64,000 nt of DNA from Gnetum montanum (GCA_015680685.1 MNCI01006062.1:989118-1053117); one strand, 5' to 3'. Positions 48,801-60,479 are shown, counted from the first letter of the stretch. Made by a program: numbers and translations. Notes: generated from the sequence alone by a model not told the origin.

Positions 48801-49291
48801 TTGTCAATCATCACCTCTTTTGAATGTGCCATGTTGACCCTAACTACACGCAGAAGTCATGAAAGCCCTACATAGGTCATGTAGGGCTAATCAAGGGGCC
48901 AAACAAGCCCTAAGATGGGCCACATGAACCCTAAGAAGGGCCACATAGGTCCTAAAGAGGCTAAAAAAATAAAAATAAATAAAAGGCTAGTTCCCATTGC
49001 CAACCCCAGCCTCCTTAGACTCTGCCAATGTCACCAACTACCTTCTCAAACCTCGTAGCCAATGCATTACCACAACCATTACCACTATCATCCTTATTAC
49101 TACCCAATAGGAAAATTCTCCATTAGCATATAGGAAATTCAAAATTTCCATCAATTGATGGAAGTTTCAAAATGCTTATCAGTTGACAGAAAAATTTAAA
49201 ATTTTTTTCATTAGTCATCAATTTAAATTAAAAACATGCATAAATATTTTCAAAAATTCAAAATTGGTATCTTGGTAACAATGAAGATAAA

Positions 49292-49368
49292 AACTTCATC
49301 ATTAAGCATGTTTATTTTGGAGTAGAATTGGGATGGGTGACCTCTCAGGAGGTCTCATTTTTTATGCC
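49292..49368 (+). ncRNA. 5S rRNA-derived fragment
   Basis: The run 'taagcatgtttattttggagtag' then 'gggatgggtgacctctcagga' matches the 3' half of plant 5S rRNA (AAGCGTGCTTGGG...GATGGGTGACCTCCTGGG). The 5' half is hardly recognisable. Such pieces occur in Cassandra-type TRIM LTRs and 5S-derived SINEs; which one cannot be decided here. Two related blocks at about 49436-49500 and 49603-49665 ('tttggacccaatggtggagtcag', 'tctgaactcaatgatgaggtcag') follow. Confidence 0.55.
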
Positions 49369-49369
49369 A

Positions 49370-50000
49370 AAGATCTTAGACTTCAAAAGCCATAACTTTT
49401 GATTTTGGAAGCCTTTTTTTGATGAATGAAGAGTCGTTTCCTATAGATTTCAACCTTTTGGACCCAATGGTGGAGTCAGATTCAACCTAGGGAACCCTAA
49501 AAATTATTTTTTACTCCTTGCCCAATATAGTACCTTGAGATCCTCAAAAGTTTAATTTTGGCATCACTCAAGCATATGATGTCCATTTTCAACATATGAA
49601 TAGTCATTTCCAACATTTTTCATCCTTCTGAACTCAATGATGAGGTCAGATTTAATCATCTAGGCACCTAATAATTTGATGATATCATAAATTCAACCTT
49701 TTGGGCTTTAAGATTTAGTGCATAACCCTTACAGATAGTCTTAAGATCACTATGGCATCATTAATTTCACTGCCAGAGTTAGTGTTCTTAAGGGGGGTAA
49801 AAAGGCCATTAAGAATTAGATAATATAGTTACATATGACTAAAATTAAATGATGTCATTCAATATTACTAAAATGAGATAATGTAATTACTTAGTTGATG
49901 TAGTTGATTATCAATTGATGTATTAGTTCATGATCAGTTGGTTTATTAGTTGAAGAATTAGTTGAAGAAATAGAACAATCTTCAACTATCAAATAAAAGG
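49370..50000. other. Non-coding DNA
   Basis: Contains the roughly 167-bp imperfect duplication noted with the 5S-like fragment, then AT-rich sequence up to the deadenylase pseudogene. No gene. Confidence 0.4.
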
Positions 50001-50044
50001 GTATATTAATCCATCTTGCAATCAAAACATAGAGCAAAAACAAC

Positions 50045-51270
50045 ATGGAGATGCAAAATCTCGTTTCAACAAGGAATATGATACCCATGAAGAAAAATGA
50101 TCTAGATAAGAATCCAAGAATAGGAATGAAAGATGCAACATACAACATGCTTGCAATATCCCTAGTTAGTGAGAAACAACATCTATTATGTCCATCATGG
50201 GCCTTGGATTGGCATGAATATCAATATCCACACATCTTAGCAGAATTAGAAGATTTGGATGCTAATGTCTTATGCTTATAGAAAGTCTTGCCATGGTAAT
50301 TTCTATACCAATTGCAACCAGACTTGGAAAAGATGGGATACATAGGTATTTATAAGCAGAAAGGTTCTTATGGAAGTTCTTCTTTTGAGCCATATAGATT
50401 AGCCTATTGCAGAAATCACATGGATGGTTGTGTGATATTTTATAAAGAAGACAAGTTTGAATTAGTACAAAGATTTGAATGGAATTTAGAAAATATGATT
50501 TTTGAAATTCTAGAATTTTAATCAATGGACAAGAAGGAACAATTAAGATTTTAGAAAAATTGTATAGCCTTGGCAGTGATTCTAAATGTTCATCTATCAG
50601 GAAGATGTGTATGCATGGTTAACACACATTTGATTGCCAAACCAACATGTTCAGATGCTAGACTATGTCAAGGAGCATATTTGATTAAGCAAATTGAAGA
50701 AAGTTTGAAGAATAAGTTATTACTAAGTTATACTGATCTAGTTCCATTTATTCTTTATGGATACTTCAATGCAAAATTTGGTAGTAGCATTTATCAATTC
50801 TTAAAATATGGATCTATAAAGAAATCTTTGGAAGATGCCCTAACTTGAAGAAGATGTTTCCATCAATTCAGCATGAAATTCCATTAGCCAATGCATATTC
50901 TGCTTACTTTGAATCTTCAGTAGATAAATCCAACTCTATAATTCAAGAATAGATGATGTTGATGGATAGCACTCATCAAGAACCACAATTTACCAATTAC
51001 TCTGCTATGATTAATGAGGATGGATCAACAACATTCTTCATTGAGACCTTGGATTATATTTGGTATGATGTCCAATTCTTTCAAGTTACCAAGTTACTAT
51101 AGTTGATTTCTAAAGAAGAAGTTGAGAAGAATCAAGATCAAGCCTTGCCATCTTAAACAAAACCATCCGGTCACATACCACTTATGGTTGAATTACAATT
51201 ACTCTCATTAGGTCATAAGGTTGATCAAGACCAAAAAGTATCCACTCTTAGTTTTATTTGATTAATATTA
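50045..51270 (+). pseudogene. CCR4-type deadenylase pseudogene (endonuclease/exonuclease/phosphatase fold), intronless
   Basis: Derived from a CCR4/nocturnin-like poly(A) exonuclease that shortens mRNA tails. Landmarks: YNMLAISLV (family YNILA) at about 50138, CPSWALDWHEY at 50190-50222, DANVLCL-stop-KV for the LQEV motif (50258-50287), MDGCVIFYKEDKFELV (50422-50469), VNTHLIA (50620), FILYGYFNAKFGSSIYQFL for GDFN (50748-50802), EPQFTNYSA (50980), FIETLDYIWY and KPSGHIPL for PSDHIPL (51170). Catalytic Glu is Lys, the Asp of GDFN is Tyr and the Asp of SDH is Gly. 50045-50848 stays in one frame with four stops, all at Gln-like positions; one frameshift follows. Motifs normally spread over several exons run uninterrupted, so this is probably a retrocopy; no poly(A) tail is visible. 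The N terminus is missing. Confidence 0.82.
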
Positions 51271-52747
51271 TTATTTTATTCATTGTTTAATTTATATTTT
51301 GATTAGATAAGTAAAATATCTATGATAATAAAAATAGGGGATAAAGAATTTGTCCTACCTTCACTTCAGTAACCAGATCCAAGTTGCACTTTGTGTAATC
51401 CTGGTTAGGCCTAGTGATTGGTGGTTGATAAATCATTAATTCACCTTTTGTCATTCTCTTAGAAAATGAAGTATCAAGAAAGAAATATTTAATTTTAAAT
51501 ATAATTTTTCTCACATATATCTTATTTGTAGAATAAGCAAGAAACAACTTCAAGTTCAAAGAAGAAATCAAATTATTGGAGCACAGGATCATGAAAGAAA
51601 GCATTGGAGCTGGAAAAAGATAGATAACGTGGACTTGTTCAAGGACAAACAAAACCTAAGTGGGGTAGACTGGCACATCCCCATTCCCAAATGATGCTAC
51701 TACCCAATGAAGATGGTATCTTTTCATAACAACTGTTATTGTTTTCTTAACAAGACCCGAAAGGGTTATTGTGATTAAGACCAAAAAGGGTGCATTGTAA
51801 TAACAAATGTATCTCTTAAGGTAACCTTTGGGGGTTTGACCTAATACATTTATACCTGGGGTTAGAGGTCATGCCAACATGGAGTGGCAAAGCCTATATA
51901 GGCAAGTCACGAGATGCGGGTGAAGCAAGACAAGAAGTGGACTTGCCATCAGTTTTTGCCAAGTTATAGGCCTAACCGTGGTGGTAGTGTTGGATTGCCT
52001 CTAAGGGATAGTTGCCAAAGGAAGAAAACCCCAAGGAACACCCTCAAAGCATGATCTGGATATGCTATTCCATATCAATAAAGCATTCTTTTCTTTCTCT
52101 TTCTGGATTTTTTGTATTATTTTCCTTATATATAATGTCGAATATCACATATATTTCACATTTGGTATATTTTCTTTGTATACATAATGTCTAATATATC
52201 GTATATTTGATGTTTGCCATGACATCTAGGGACAAGATGTCACAATGATATAGAGATGCCAAAATGATACAGTATATGCAAATATTATTATTACCATCAA
52301 ATTGTTTTCATGATATTGATGAATGCAATGTTGCTAATTATGTTGTATAAGCTCTCATTAAATGAAGGGATATCGTTCTTAATACATCAAATCAACTAAA
52401 GAATCATGAATTGCAAATATTTCACAATCTTCTATGCACTAAAAACTAGATTTTTGCTTTCTATTTAGAAGATAGGATAAAGAAGACCAAATTGTTTTTC
52501 TATTAACATTAACGGCTTCTTAATTAACTCAATGATCGATCAATAGTAATAAGAAAATTTTATTTATCATCAGTTATGCTCTACAATCTTTTACATCCTC
52601 TCAACAAAAAAAAGTTTCATTCAAAGGATACCCTTTTTCCTTAATTCTCTTACTCCAATTTCCTCTAACTATACTCCCTCAACCACTTCTTATAGTGATC
52701 TCCAATATGTTACTAATGATTATCATCAAAACTAAGGCATTATTTTT
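51271..52747. other. Non-coding DNA with LTR-like promoter and poly(A) signals
   Basis: No gene recognised; the 110-residue minus frame 51652-51320 has no known motif. At 51885-51900 'gcctatataggcaag' is TATA-like and at 52077-52083 CAATAAA is a poly(A)-like signal, about 185 bp apart, as in a short LTR. Termini were not found. Confidence 0.3.
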
Positions 52748-52939
52748 CTATGCTTTCTCATACTCTCTAAGTTGCATCATTGTGATAGGCTCTAGATCTT
52801 TGATGTCATCAAATTGAACTTTAACACTTAACCAAATGTCATTAATTTCAAATAATCCTTTCATCATGAAGGACCAAAAGATGAAATCTGAAGTTCCATT
52901 TAAGATTATTAAATATTTGGAAACTTTCTTATTTGTCAT
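52748..52939 (-). pseudogene. Ty1/copia gag, N-terminal fragment
   Basis: 63 residues open. LNGTSDFIFWSFMMKGLFEI then IWLSV and QLREYEKA match the copia Gag start (LNGTNYxxWSxRMKxLLxxxxLWxxV...WxxxExKA). No copia pol is next to it; the downstream part is decayed. Confidence 0.6.
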
Positions 52940-54596
52940 TTTATCTAGATAAACTTAGTTGAATATCTCTAGTGTCAATTTGTTAGAGTGAGTGTAGTAG
53001 TAAATCAAATCCAATTAAGAGATTGAAGAAAATGAGTTTCAGTTTTGGTCCATTGTACAAACAATGATTGGATCATAACTTGTGGTGTAAGTCATGATGA
53101 AAAGACTAAAAGAAATATGATTGCTATAAGTTGACCATTACTTGTAGCTAGCTTGCCATTGGTCTTTAGTTTTTAGATAGCCAATAAGAATCTTAGTTCT
53201 ATGATTCATGAAGATAGTTGTACTGATTGGTGAGACTCACGATTGGATTGCAATATGTATCAAAAAATGAATTATGAGTTTTAGTCTTGACAAATTTTGA
53301 GAAATTTACCTACTGCAACTTGTAGTGAAATTTTTGATTGACTACAAGAAAGTCATGTCTCGTATAATAATTGTTGTCATATGATAATAGCCAAAATCTC
53401 GAAAATGAATAAAATTACTTTGAATTGAAATAGAGTTCACAATCTAAAGCTTTAAGCTTTCTTATGTAATGATTTCAATTCTTGAATAATGCTCTAATTT
53501 TATTTAAAAAATAATTGATTAAAAAATTAAATTTAATATATAATTAGCTCTATAATTCTAGTTTGTACTTCAAGAGGCAATTAATGCTACAGGTGGATTT
53601 GAAGCTATAAATAGGCTTAAAAATAATGTTAATACTTCAAACAAAATTTTGGCGCTATAAATTGCATTGCAAATGAGAAATCAAGGTACATATTTATAAA
53701 AATGACATGACAAAAAAGAGGCTTGTTACATGGAAAATGAGCATGAATAATGAGAAGGCTTTAGTTGGTTGAGATTTTGCACACTTTTTCTACCTTCATA
53801 TTAATTTAATTTTACTAAAATAAAATTATTATTTCTTTTAGACTTCTAGTTTTAAGAAAAATTAAAGGTTTAGACTCTTTACAATCTTTGAACCCTAGTT
53901 ACAGATAATTCTACATGCCTGATTAATAGTCCACATGATATAAAACTTTAAATCAATGTAATAAACATGTCTTGATGTTGGCATAAGTTTGATGGAAAAA
54001 ATTTCACACAATCTCTAATAATTATTAGGTACCATTTTAGAAAGACAGTTTGAATAGTGGACAAAGCAATATTAGGTGAGAGTTGTGTTAAAGTAAGATT
54101 TAAGCATAACCTTTCCATGGTAGGTCATTTGATCACATTTAAGCATTGTATTAATAAGGTAAGCTAAAGAACCCCATAAAAATTTATTCGTTTATTTTAT
54201 TAATTTCTTCAAAGCTTTAGATTCTATGATTAAGATTAAAATATGATAGTAGTTGAAAAAGCTTGATACTCCTTAGTTAATTACAACCATCCAAAAGCAT
54301 AGCGAATTTTGTTACTTTCTAGAGTTGTATTGGGATTAAATAGCAATCCCAAAATTTTGTTATATTATTTGAAATTTTCATTGATGAATTGGAAAATTGG
54401 TTGAGAAGTATGATAAAAGAACACTATCTACCAATTAGTAATTTTTAAAAATCCCCTTCTCTTTGTAGGTGATTCTACTCTCATGTCCACATAAACAGTA
54501 GGTATGCAATAGATGTTACAAGTATTAAAAATTTGTTTTTCACTTCTAATAGCATAAATATTAATAATAACAAAACTAAAATCATGTGTTTTGGCA
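52940..54596. other. Decayed repeat DNA
   Basis: 53040-53360 carries CATAACTTGTGGT/TTGTAGC-like repeats related to the chromovirus LTR array, and 'gaagctataaatagg' at about 53601-53615 is TATA-like, so a chromovirus LTR fragment in plus orientation is possible. 54300-54596 is unrecognised. Confidence 0.35.
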
Positions 54597-54601
54597 CTAA
54601 G

Positions 54602-55259
54602 TGATGAGCGACAAGGTACCCCTATGCTCAACCATATGAATACAAGTGTTTCATGCACGATCCGATCTAATTCCAAGGACTAAGTGCCTATGCACCCTTG
54701 TGGAACAAGGACAAGTTGGTTGATTGTTATCTTCCCAAGATTACCTATATGTCATGATTGTATGGTTAAGTAAGCTTGAGGCATATGATTTTTATAGCTT
54801 TTATGTTTTTATGTCCTACGCTAGTAGGGAAGGAGAGAGATAACTAAGTGACTAATTTATCTTAACTACTCATTAACTAAGTTCTAACTATTCCAAACAC
54901 TAGCATCCATTCTCACTTATCATACACATCCTGAACCAGTGCAACACTACTAGGATTACCAAACGATAATCGTTACTAGGTTACCAAGTGTTACACGCAT
55001 GCTCAAAGTGATCATACTGAGTGTAATTTAACGATTTGCTTAATTAATCAAAATGAATTTCTACGCTAATAACATAAATTTAAAGTGCATAAAATAAAAT
55101 AAATGCGTAAGAAAAAAAATCTCAAGTGCTGCAAGGATGAATCAAAGAGCTCGTCTTTATTTCCATACACAAGGTGTGNCCACTCTAATAATTAGAATAA
55201 ACCACTAGAGTAATTACTCTAATAATTAGAATAAACCGCTAGAGTAACCACTCTCATCA
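54602..55259 (-). repeat. 3' LTR of element F, gapped
   Basis: Begins TGATGAGCGACAAGGTACCCC, ends TCATCA. Landmarks match the family ('ggattaccaaacg', 'ctcaaagtgatcatac', 'tctttatttcca'). An N at 55179 replaces most of U3, including the TATA region. 55182-55255 is a 34-bp tandem repeat ('actctaataattagaataaacc') of just over two units. Confidence 0.82.
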
Positions 55260-55275
55260 TACCCCCACGATTGAA
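55260..55275 (-). other. Polypurine tract of element F
   Basis: The minus strand reads TTCAATCGTGGGGGTA just before the LTR start. Confidence 0.75.
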
Positions 55276-57229
55276 TGAAAACTCGTCCTCGAGTTCCTTA
55301 TAAAATATTGGGAAGGTATGGGATTATTGACTAATGGGATGACAGACTCAATATGCCCAGTGAACAAATCAATAAGCATATTACAACATTAGTGTTCATG
55401 ACCATTGTGGTGAACACTCATACATAAATGACATCCAAGCCTTTATTTGGCAGCTTGAAGAGAAAGAGAGAGAAAGAAGATGAAGTGTGTTGCCACCAAT
55501 GTCGAGGTTGCACCTTTCATTGTTTATCCATAGCCACGCCACTAGACTTGCTCCTTTCGTAAATGCTCTAGTTCTAGTCCATCCTAAGTGCTTCCTCCAA
55601 GCCCAATCCATTATTTGTATGATCGCCATCTGCACACACAACATAGTCACAAATGAGCAAGGATAGATAATCCACAATGCAGTTGATACCTTGCCTTGAT
55701 ATGAAGCGCATTGGCTGAGTTGTGGTTATGGCATAAATTGATTTGAAGATTTATCACTGGCAACTACCTAAGGTGTATGGGTTAGGCAATTAGTAAAATG
55801 GAAAAAATTAAAAAATTTGTGCCAGGGCCCCCACGACTAAGAGCGAACCTCTGGTAGCTATAAGATGGAAAAATATGAGGAACAAGAAAGATGAAAAATA
55901 TCAATGGCAACGCTAATAAAATGGATGTCATGGATGGGGATGAAACAAGAAATGATTAATTGTAGGAAATGTTTAAGAAAAATAAGTTAACAATTACACC
56001 AAAAAAGGAATGTCAGTGGGTCCTTCCCAAAGTAGGCTCATGCCTTTTATGCCCTGACAAACCCACAAATCAAAGAGTCTGTAGGCTCTAGGAATGTCAT
56101 TTGGAAGCAAGATTTAAAAACTTACCCACAAGAATTCACCAAATAAAAACAATGCATCAACCTAGAAATGGACTAATGATAGAACCAACAATGAGGCGAA
56201 AAATGGGGAGAAAGATGCAAAGGAGAGAATGGAATGGAATCCCAAGAACAAGGTTGTGTAAAGTCCCTTGTGTATTTTATGGTTAATGTGACTGAGTAGA
56301 ACTCATCCAAAATCCATACTCAAATAAACCACATCCAATGACCTTGCATCAACACACTTGACCAATCCATCTACTTAAAGCAACAAAAATGCTTCCACAA
56401 AGAGTCACCATCATTCCGAGGAGAGTGAGATAAAGAAGCAGGAAGTGAGAAAGGGCCTTAGTTAGAGGGAACCTTTAGGCATGGGTAACATGTCTTTCCA
56501 ATTCCATAACCAATGCTTGTAGCCCATATTTCTTTATTATGTCTAAGGGGTGTACTTTGAATTCCCACACTTTTTTTCTTTTTTTCTTTTTTTTCTTTTT
56601 TTTCTTTTTTTGCATGAGAACCACACCATGCAAAGACTTATTTTTATTCACTCAGCTTTCCAATTTTTGAACAATGTCAGAATGACGAAAAACCCAAGAA
56701 AAAACATCCAAGCACCTAAGAGAACGGCCAGCACAAATGCATCGAATCCCCTTGAAGTCACACCCTTTTCATCCTTTGAGTCTGTCCTTGGTTTGAAAAG
56801 TACCCAGCCACCAATTCATTAAAAGTTTACTTAAAAAAAGAGTGATTGTATAGTTCCAAGACAAAGGAGACCATAGGGTTGTATGGATGAGTGGACGGTG
56901 TGGACTCATTTCCTGTTTTACCAAAAGAACCATACCTTAATATCAGCATCATAATTCAAAGATAAAAATCAAACATTAGCAATCAATATGATATAATTCA
57001 ATCCACCATCATGATCACTTATTGCATGACAAATAAAAGTAAATCAAGCAATCAAACAAATAGTAAAAATATGAACGATGGTGTAAAATAGAAATAAGAA
57101 AAGTTGGAAAAATCTGTAAAACAAAAAATGTGTAAAAAAAATTCAAAAAGATCTAAGGGCCTAGAATGGTTAGCATAGGTAGCCATCTCCCCCACGACTA
57201 AGTTGGAAGGAGGAGATCCAAAATAGTGA
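55276..57229 (-). other. 3' noncoding region of element F
   Basis: No gene. Shares blocks with C (56380-56630) and B (56008-56090). Polypurine-tract-like copies CTTAGTCGTGGGGG lie at 55828-55841 and 57189-57202. A T-rich run with regular C interruptions (56568-56609) matches the A-rich run of element C at 25590-25625. Confidence 0.6.
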
Positions 57230-58245
57230 GCAGGGTTATCTATCAAGAGAGGCTGCATGTGTACTGGCTGTCCTAAGATCCTGGAAAGGTTTGGTTTGTT
57301 GCACGTTGACCAAAATTTTCTTATCCAGGCTCTCACGTTTGTATATTGTCATGGCCTCTAAAGAAAAAGTTGTATAAATAATATAAGGTCCTTTCCACAG
57401 TGTTTGAAATTTAGTATGTTGTTGCACATGTGTGGGATTCTGGTAGAGAACCTTATCTCCTAGTTAATATTTAACTTTCCTAATCCTTAGATCATGATGT
57501 TGTTTATTGAATGCCTTATGCAACTCATTAGATGACAATGCAGCTAGTTAGTTTTCATCTAGCAAGTTAAGAGTTACTAACCATTGTTTTTGTGCTAGAT
57601 CAAGGTCAAGGTTGAGGCCACATGCCATGGATAGTGTACGGAGCTCAGTTTGAATGGAAAGTGTTGGTAATTTACCATACACTAACTCATAGGGAGAGTA
57701 GCCTATAGGGAGTTTCCATGTGGAGTGGTATGCCCAAAGAGAATCATTCAGTTTAGTGCTCTAGTCTCGCCTAAACTTGCTAATAGTTCTTGTCAATATC
57801 TTTGTAATCTCCCTATTGGTGACTTCTGCTTAACCATTCTCTTAGGGGTGGTATGGTGTAGTCAATTTATGCTCAACCCCTAAACGTTGCATTAATTTTC
57901 GAACAGTTGCACTTGTGAAGTGGGTACCATTATTTGAAATAAGTGCACAAGGCACACCAAACCTATTTATGATTTTTTGTTAAATAAATCATGTAGCTAT
58001 AGATGATGTACAATCCTTAACAATAACTAATTCTACCCATTTAGTTAGGTAATCAACAACAACAATGATCTAGGCTTTTCCATTGGACATTGGTGTAATT
58101 GGCCCCATAAAATTAATTCCCCAAATGTCGAAGGGTTCTAACAATTGGATCCATTGTTGTGGATCCTCTATTCTAGAAGTCATTCCCCCATCACGTTGAT
58201 AGTGCTCACAAGATTGGATGAATTGATGGAAATCTCGAAACAATG
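57230..58245 (-). pseudogene. Ty3/gypsy integrase of element F, truncated
   Basis: Read from 58245 leftward: TLFRDFHQFIQSCEHYQRDG (C-terminal half of the HHCC finger), PFDIWGINFMGPI with the first catalytic Asp, VVDYLTKWVE, LISNNGTHFTS where the second catalytic Asp is Asn, AEVTNREI with the catalytic Glu, WAYHSTWKLPIGYSPYELVY, and at 57420-57380 FQTLWKGPYIIY (GPY motif). The wording is close to Athila/Tat-type integrases. Several stops, mostly at Gln positions. Element G interrupts the finger at 58245/58246. Confidence 0.82.
58241..58245. repeat. Probable target duplication at left edge of element G (CAATG)
   Basis: The integrase frame of F stops making sense right after CAATG, and the G terminus TGTACCG follows. 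The partner copy is outside the window. Confidence 0.5.
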
Positions 58246-59434
58246 TGTACCGTCCAAAATCATCGATCTCTGGCTGGAAGGAAACAGAGGCCGTGGGATC
58301 ACAGGACATGCACAGAAGATCCTACCTTCTCCTGAGGATGAGCTGGAATGAACGAAGGCAGAGTACCTTGGGTGGTCTGCACGCGGATTAGACAAGGATT
58401 TCCCCGAACATACACCGAAGTGCAATACGTTGGGTTATACGTAAACGGCGTAACAAGCGTAAATCAGGGCGTAAACAACGTAACTGATGCGAACAGAGCG
58501 TAAACGTAAACGAGCGAAAACAGAATACATGCAACAATTAATGCAAACTGTAAACGATTTTAGGAAGAAAATGTAACAATGGCATTACAGAATGAGAGTA
58601 CAATGCACTGGTCTAACGCAGTTGTGACTTGGACAAAAGGCAGACGAAAGGCCCCGGTGAATGCAGGGATGATGGTAGGCTAGTTCGCACTATAGACATA
58701 GCGTAGGGGTTGTATGCTCAGCGTACAAGTTTTCTAGCGTACGAGGTTTTCTGCTCTGAAGCTCAACGTCTCTGCTCTCTGTGTTTGCTCTGAATGCTTG
58801 CCAACTGACCTGGATCTCGTGAAAAATTCGGGTTTTTATACAGGTTTTGACGGTAGACTCAAGTTGGGCAACACGTGGCGCGTTGACCAGGTGCAAAAGC
58901 GTAAAATTTACAAGTGTACAATATGTTACATTTGTTGGGCATATATGCTGTATCAGGCAAGCGTAGACTCTGGGTGTGTACGCTGGATGTGCTGGGCATA
59001 TACACTGTGGATGCTGGACGTATACACTGATGGTAGCTGCCTTATACCAAATCCTACTTCGTAGTGTTGCTTCCATGCCATCTTTGAAGATTTCATGCCG
59101 GGCGTATACATCTGTTGTACCTCCTGAGCGTACATGTGAGGCATGTACGCTGGGCGTGTACGCTGGACGTTTACGCTGTGAACTTCGGGCGTATACGCTG
59201 GGCGTATACGCTGAGAATGCCGGGCGTATATGCCCGCTGGGCGTATACGCTGAGAGTGTCGACTTGGATGTATACGCCGGGCGTATATGCTAAGAATGCA
59301 TACTTAGTGAAAATTAAGCATCTGATCTCCGAAGTTGCCATGTTTGGTACCATATGTAGCCGTGGTCGTCCATGAGTCCCAGGGACCTACTCCTTGTTGG
59401 AAAAGTACTAAGCTCGAAATTTTGTGGTGTTTCA
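58246..59434 (-). repeat. 3' LTR of element G (right boundary uncertain)
   Basis: Left end TGTACCGTCC abuts the broken integrase. A minus-strand TATA box (TGTATAAAAACC) lies at 58833-58843. The right end is placed at TTTCA (59434) because the minus strand then has AAAGAGGGGCC (59438-59447), the best polypurine tract in the area. Ends TGAAAC.../...GGTACA form no long inverted repeat, so this boundary is a proposal. Confidence 0.55.
58960..59300. repeat. GCGTATACGC palindrome array in U3 of element G
   Basis: Three exact GCGTATACGC and about ten variants (for example 'gcgtgtacgctgg', 'gcgtatatgc', 'gacgtatacac') in a loose 15-20 bp tandem rhythm with CTGGGC or CTGAGA spacers. It ends about 120 bp upstream of the TATA box on the minus strand. 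The several overlapping ORFs here are by-products of the repeat. Confidence 0.75.
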
Positions 59435-59506
59435 TTGGCCCCTCTTTGTTGATGCTTGGAGGAATCAACCCGAGAAGCGTCGACAAAGAAGTGCAAAACA
59501 CCACAA
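59422..59506. other. Imperfect hairpin of 85 bp
   Basis: TTGTGGTGTTT (59422-59432) pairs with AAACACCACAA (59496-59506); inside, TCTTTGTTGATGCTT (59443-59457) pairs with AAGCGTCGACAAAGA (59475-59489) with two G-T type mismatches. It spans the proposed LTR edge and polypurine tract. Confidence 0.6.
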
Positions 59507-59719
59507 GCACCTTGATAGAGACCTTGACCAGACATCATCGTACCGTGTTTAGTAGTACATGGGATTGAGAGACGTGAAATTTGTATCTGGATAGGGAAAT
59601 GGAGACTGTGGGGATTGGGAACGGACCAAGAGATTGTACTTGGGTAAAGGGGATGCTCTGGTGTGTGTCATGTTGATCCTTGTCAATGGCCATTATTTAG
59701 CAGACTCGGAATCCAGACA

Positions 59720-59890
59720 TGCAATGTGCATTCTTTGGTAGAACAAGACTCTTGGTTAGTGTTCAAGAGGATTTGTTTGCGAGACTAAAGCCATGTGAGG
59801 ACGTGTTGCATTCTTTGGAGGAACAGGGCCCTTGTTTGGTGTTTAGGGGGAGCCTGTTGGCGGAGAGCCAAAGGCATGCAATAGGATATT
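59720..59890. repeat. Imperfect 80-bp tandem duplication
   Basis: CATTCTTTGG at 59729 and 59809 start two related units ('gaacaagactcttggttagtgtt' against 'gaacagggcccttgtttggtgtt'). Noncoding 3' region of G. Confidence 0.65.
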
Positions 59891-60479
59891 TCTTGATTGT
59901 TTTTGACATGAGTACTTGGTTCCAAGACAAGTGCCTTCCCGCCTGGGGCGTATGTGGGAAGCGCCAAGGGTTTTTTTTTAAGAAAATTTGATTTGATCGC
60001 GTACTCATGCTCAAGTGCTACATTGGGTGTTGCAACTGCTTAAAAGTGTTACAGTACGTCACAGTATGCTTAAAGTTTTGAGTGTAATGGGTGTATCAGA
60101 TGTGTGGTTAAGTAGAGTGTCAGTGAGTAGATAGGGAGTGTACTGGGAAATGGGGATGTACTAGTGAACGGCTTGATTTAGTCTTGCCATGTGGGCTATG
60201 AACATTGCCTTATCTTGTTGCTTATGATGAAATGCATTCTCATGCGAATACTTCTGAGCATCATCCTGCAAACACAACTCTAAGGAGACAAGAAAAACAT
60301 GAGTGAATAAGCAAGCTTAGACTTAAACAGCAACTAATGGGACAAAGACACTGGAAGAGCTTTCAGGCTTTGTATATAAATGGCAGCAATGTTGGTAAGA
60401 TCGTCTGATGGCAGGCGATGCAGTGATTCTGATGAAGCTTGAATGTGGCTGCGGATTGAAGAACCAGAGATGGAGTTGC

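Larger units (their letters stand above)
54602..58245 (-). mobile_element. Element F: 3' half of a TGATGA-family element with integrase
   Basis: Minus-strand: 3' LTR 54602-55259, polypurine tract, about 2 kb noncoding 3' region, and integrase 57230-58245, where element G cuts it off. It is the only family copy here with pol, so it represents the autonomous form. The pentamer left of the LTR is CTAAG; the partner is not in the window. Confidence 0.78.

Noticed and set aside
51320-51652. 110-residue minus-strand ORF
   Set aside because: No recognisable motif, located just after the deadenylase pseudogene in AT-rich DNA; length is compatible with chance.
58798-59375. Several overlapping ORFs of 60-128 residues on both strands (CTLGVYAGR-like repeats)
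   Set aside because: Products of the GCGTATACGC array in the LTR; repetitive peptides in every frame and no known domain.
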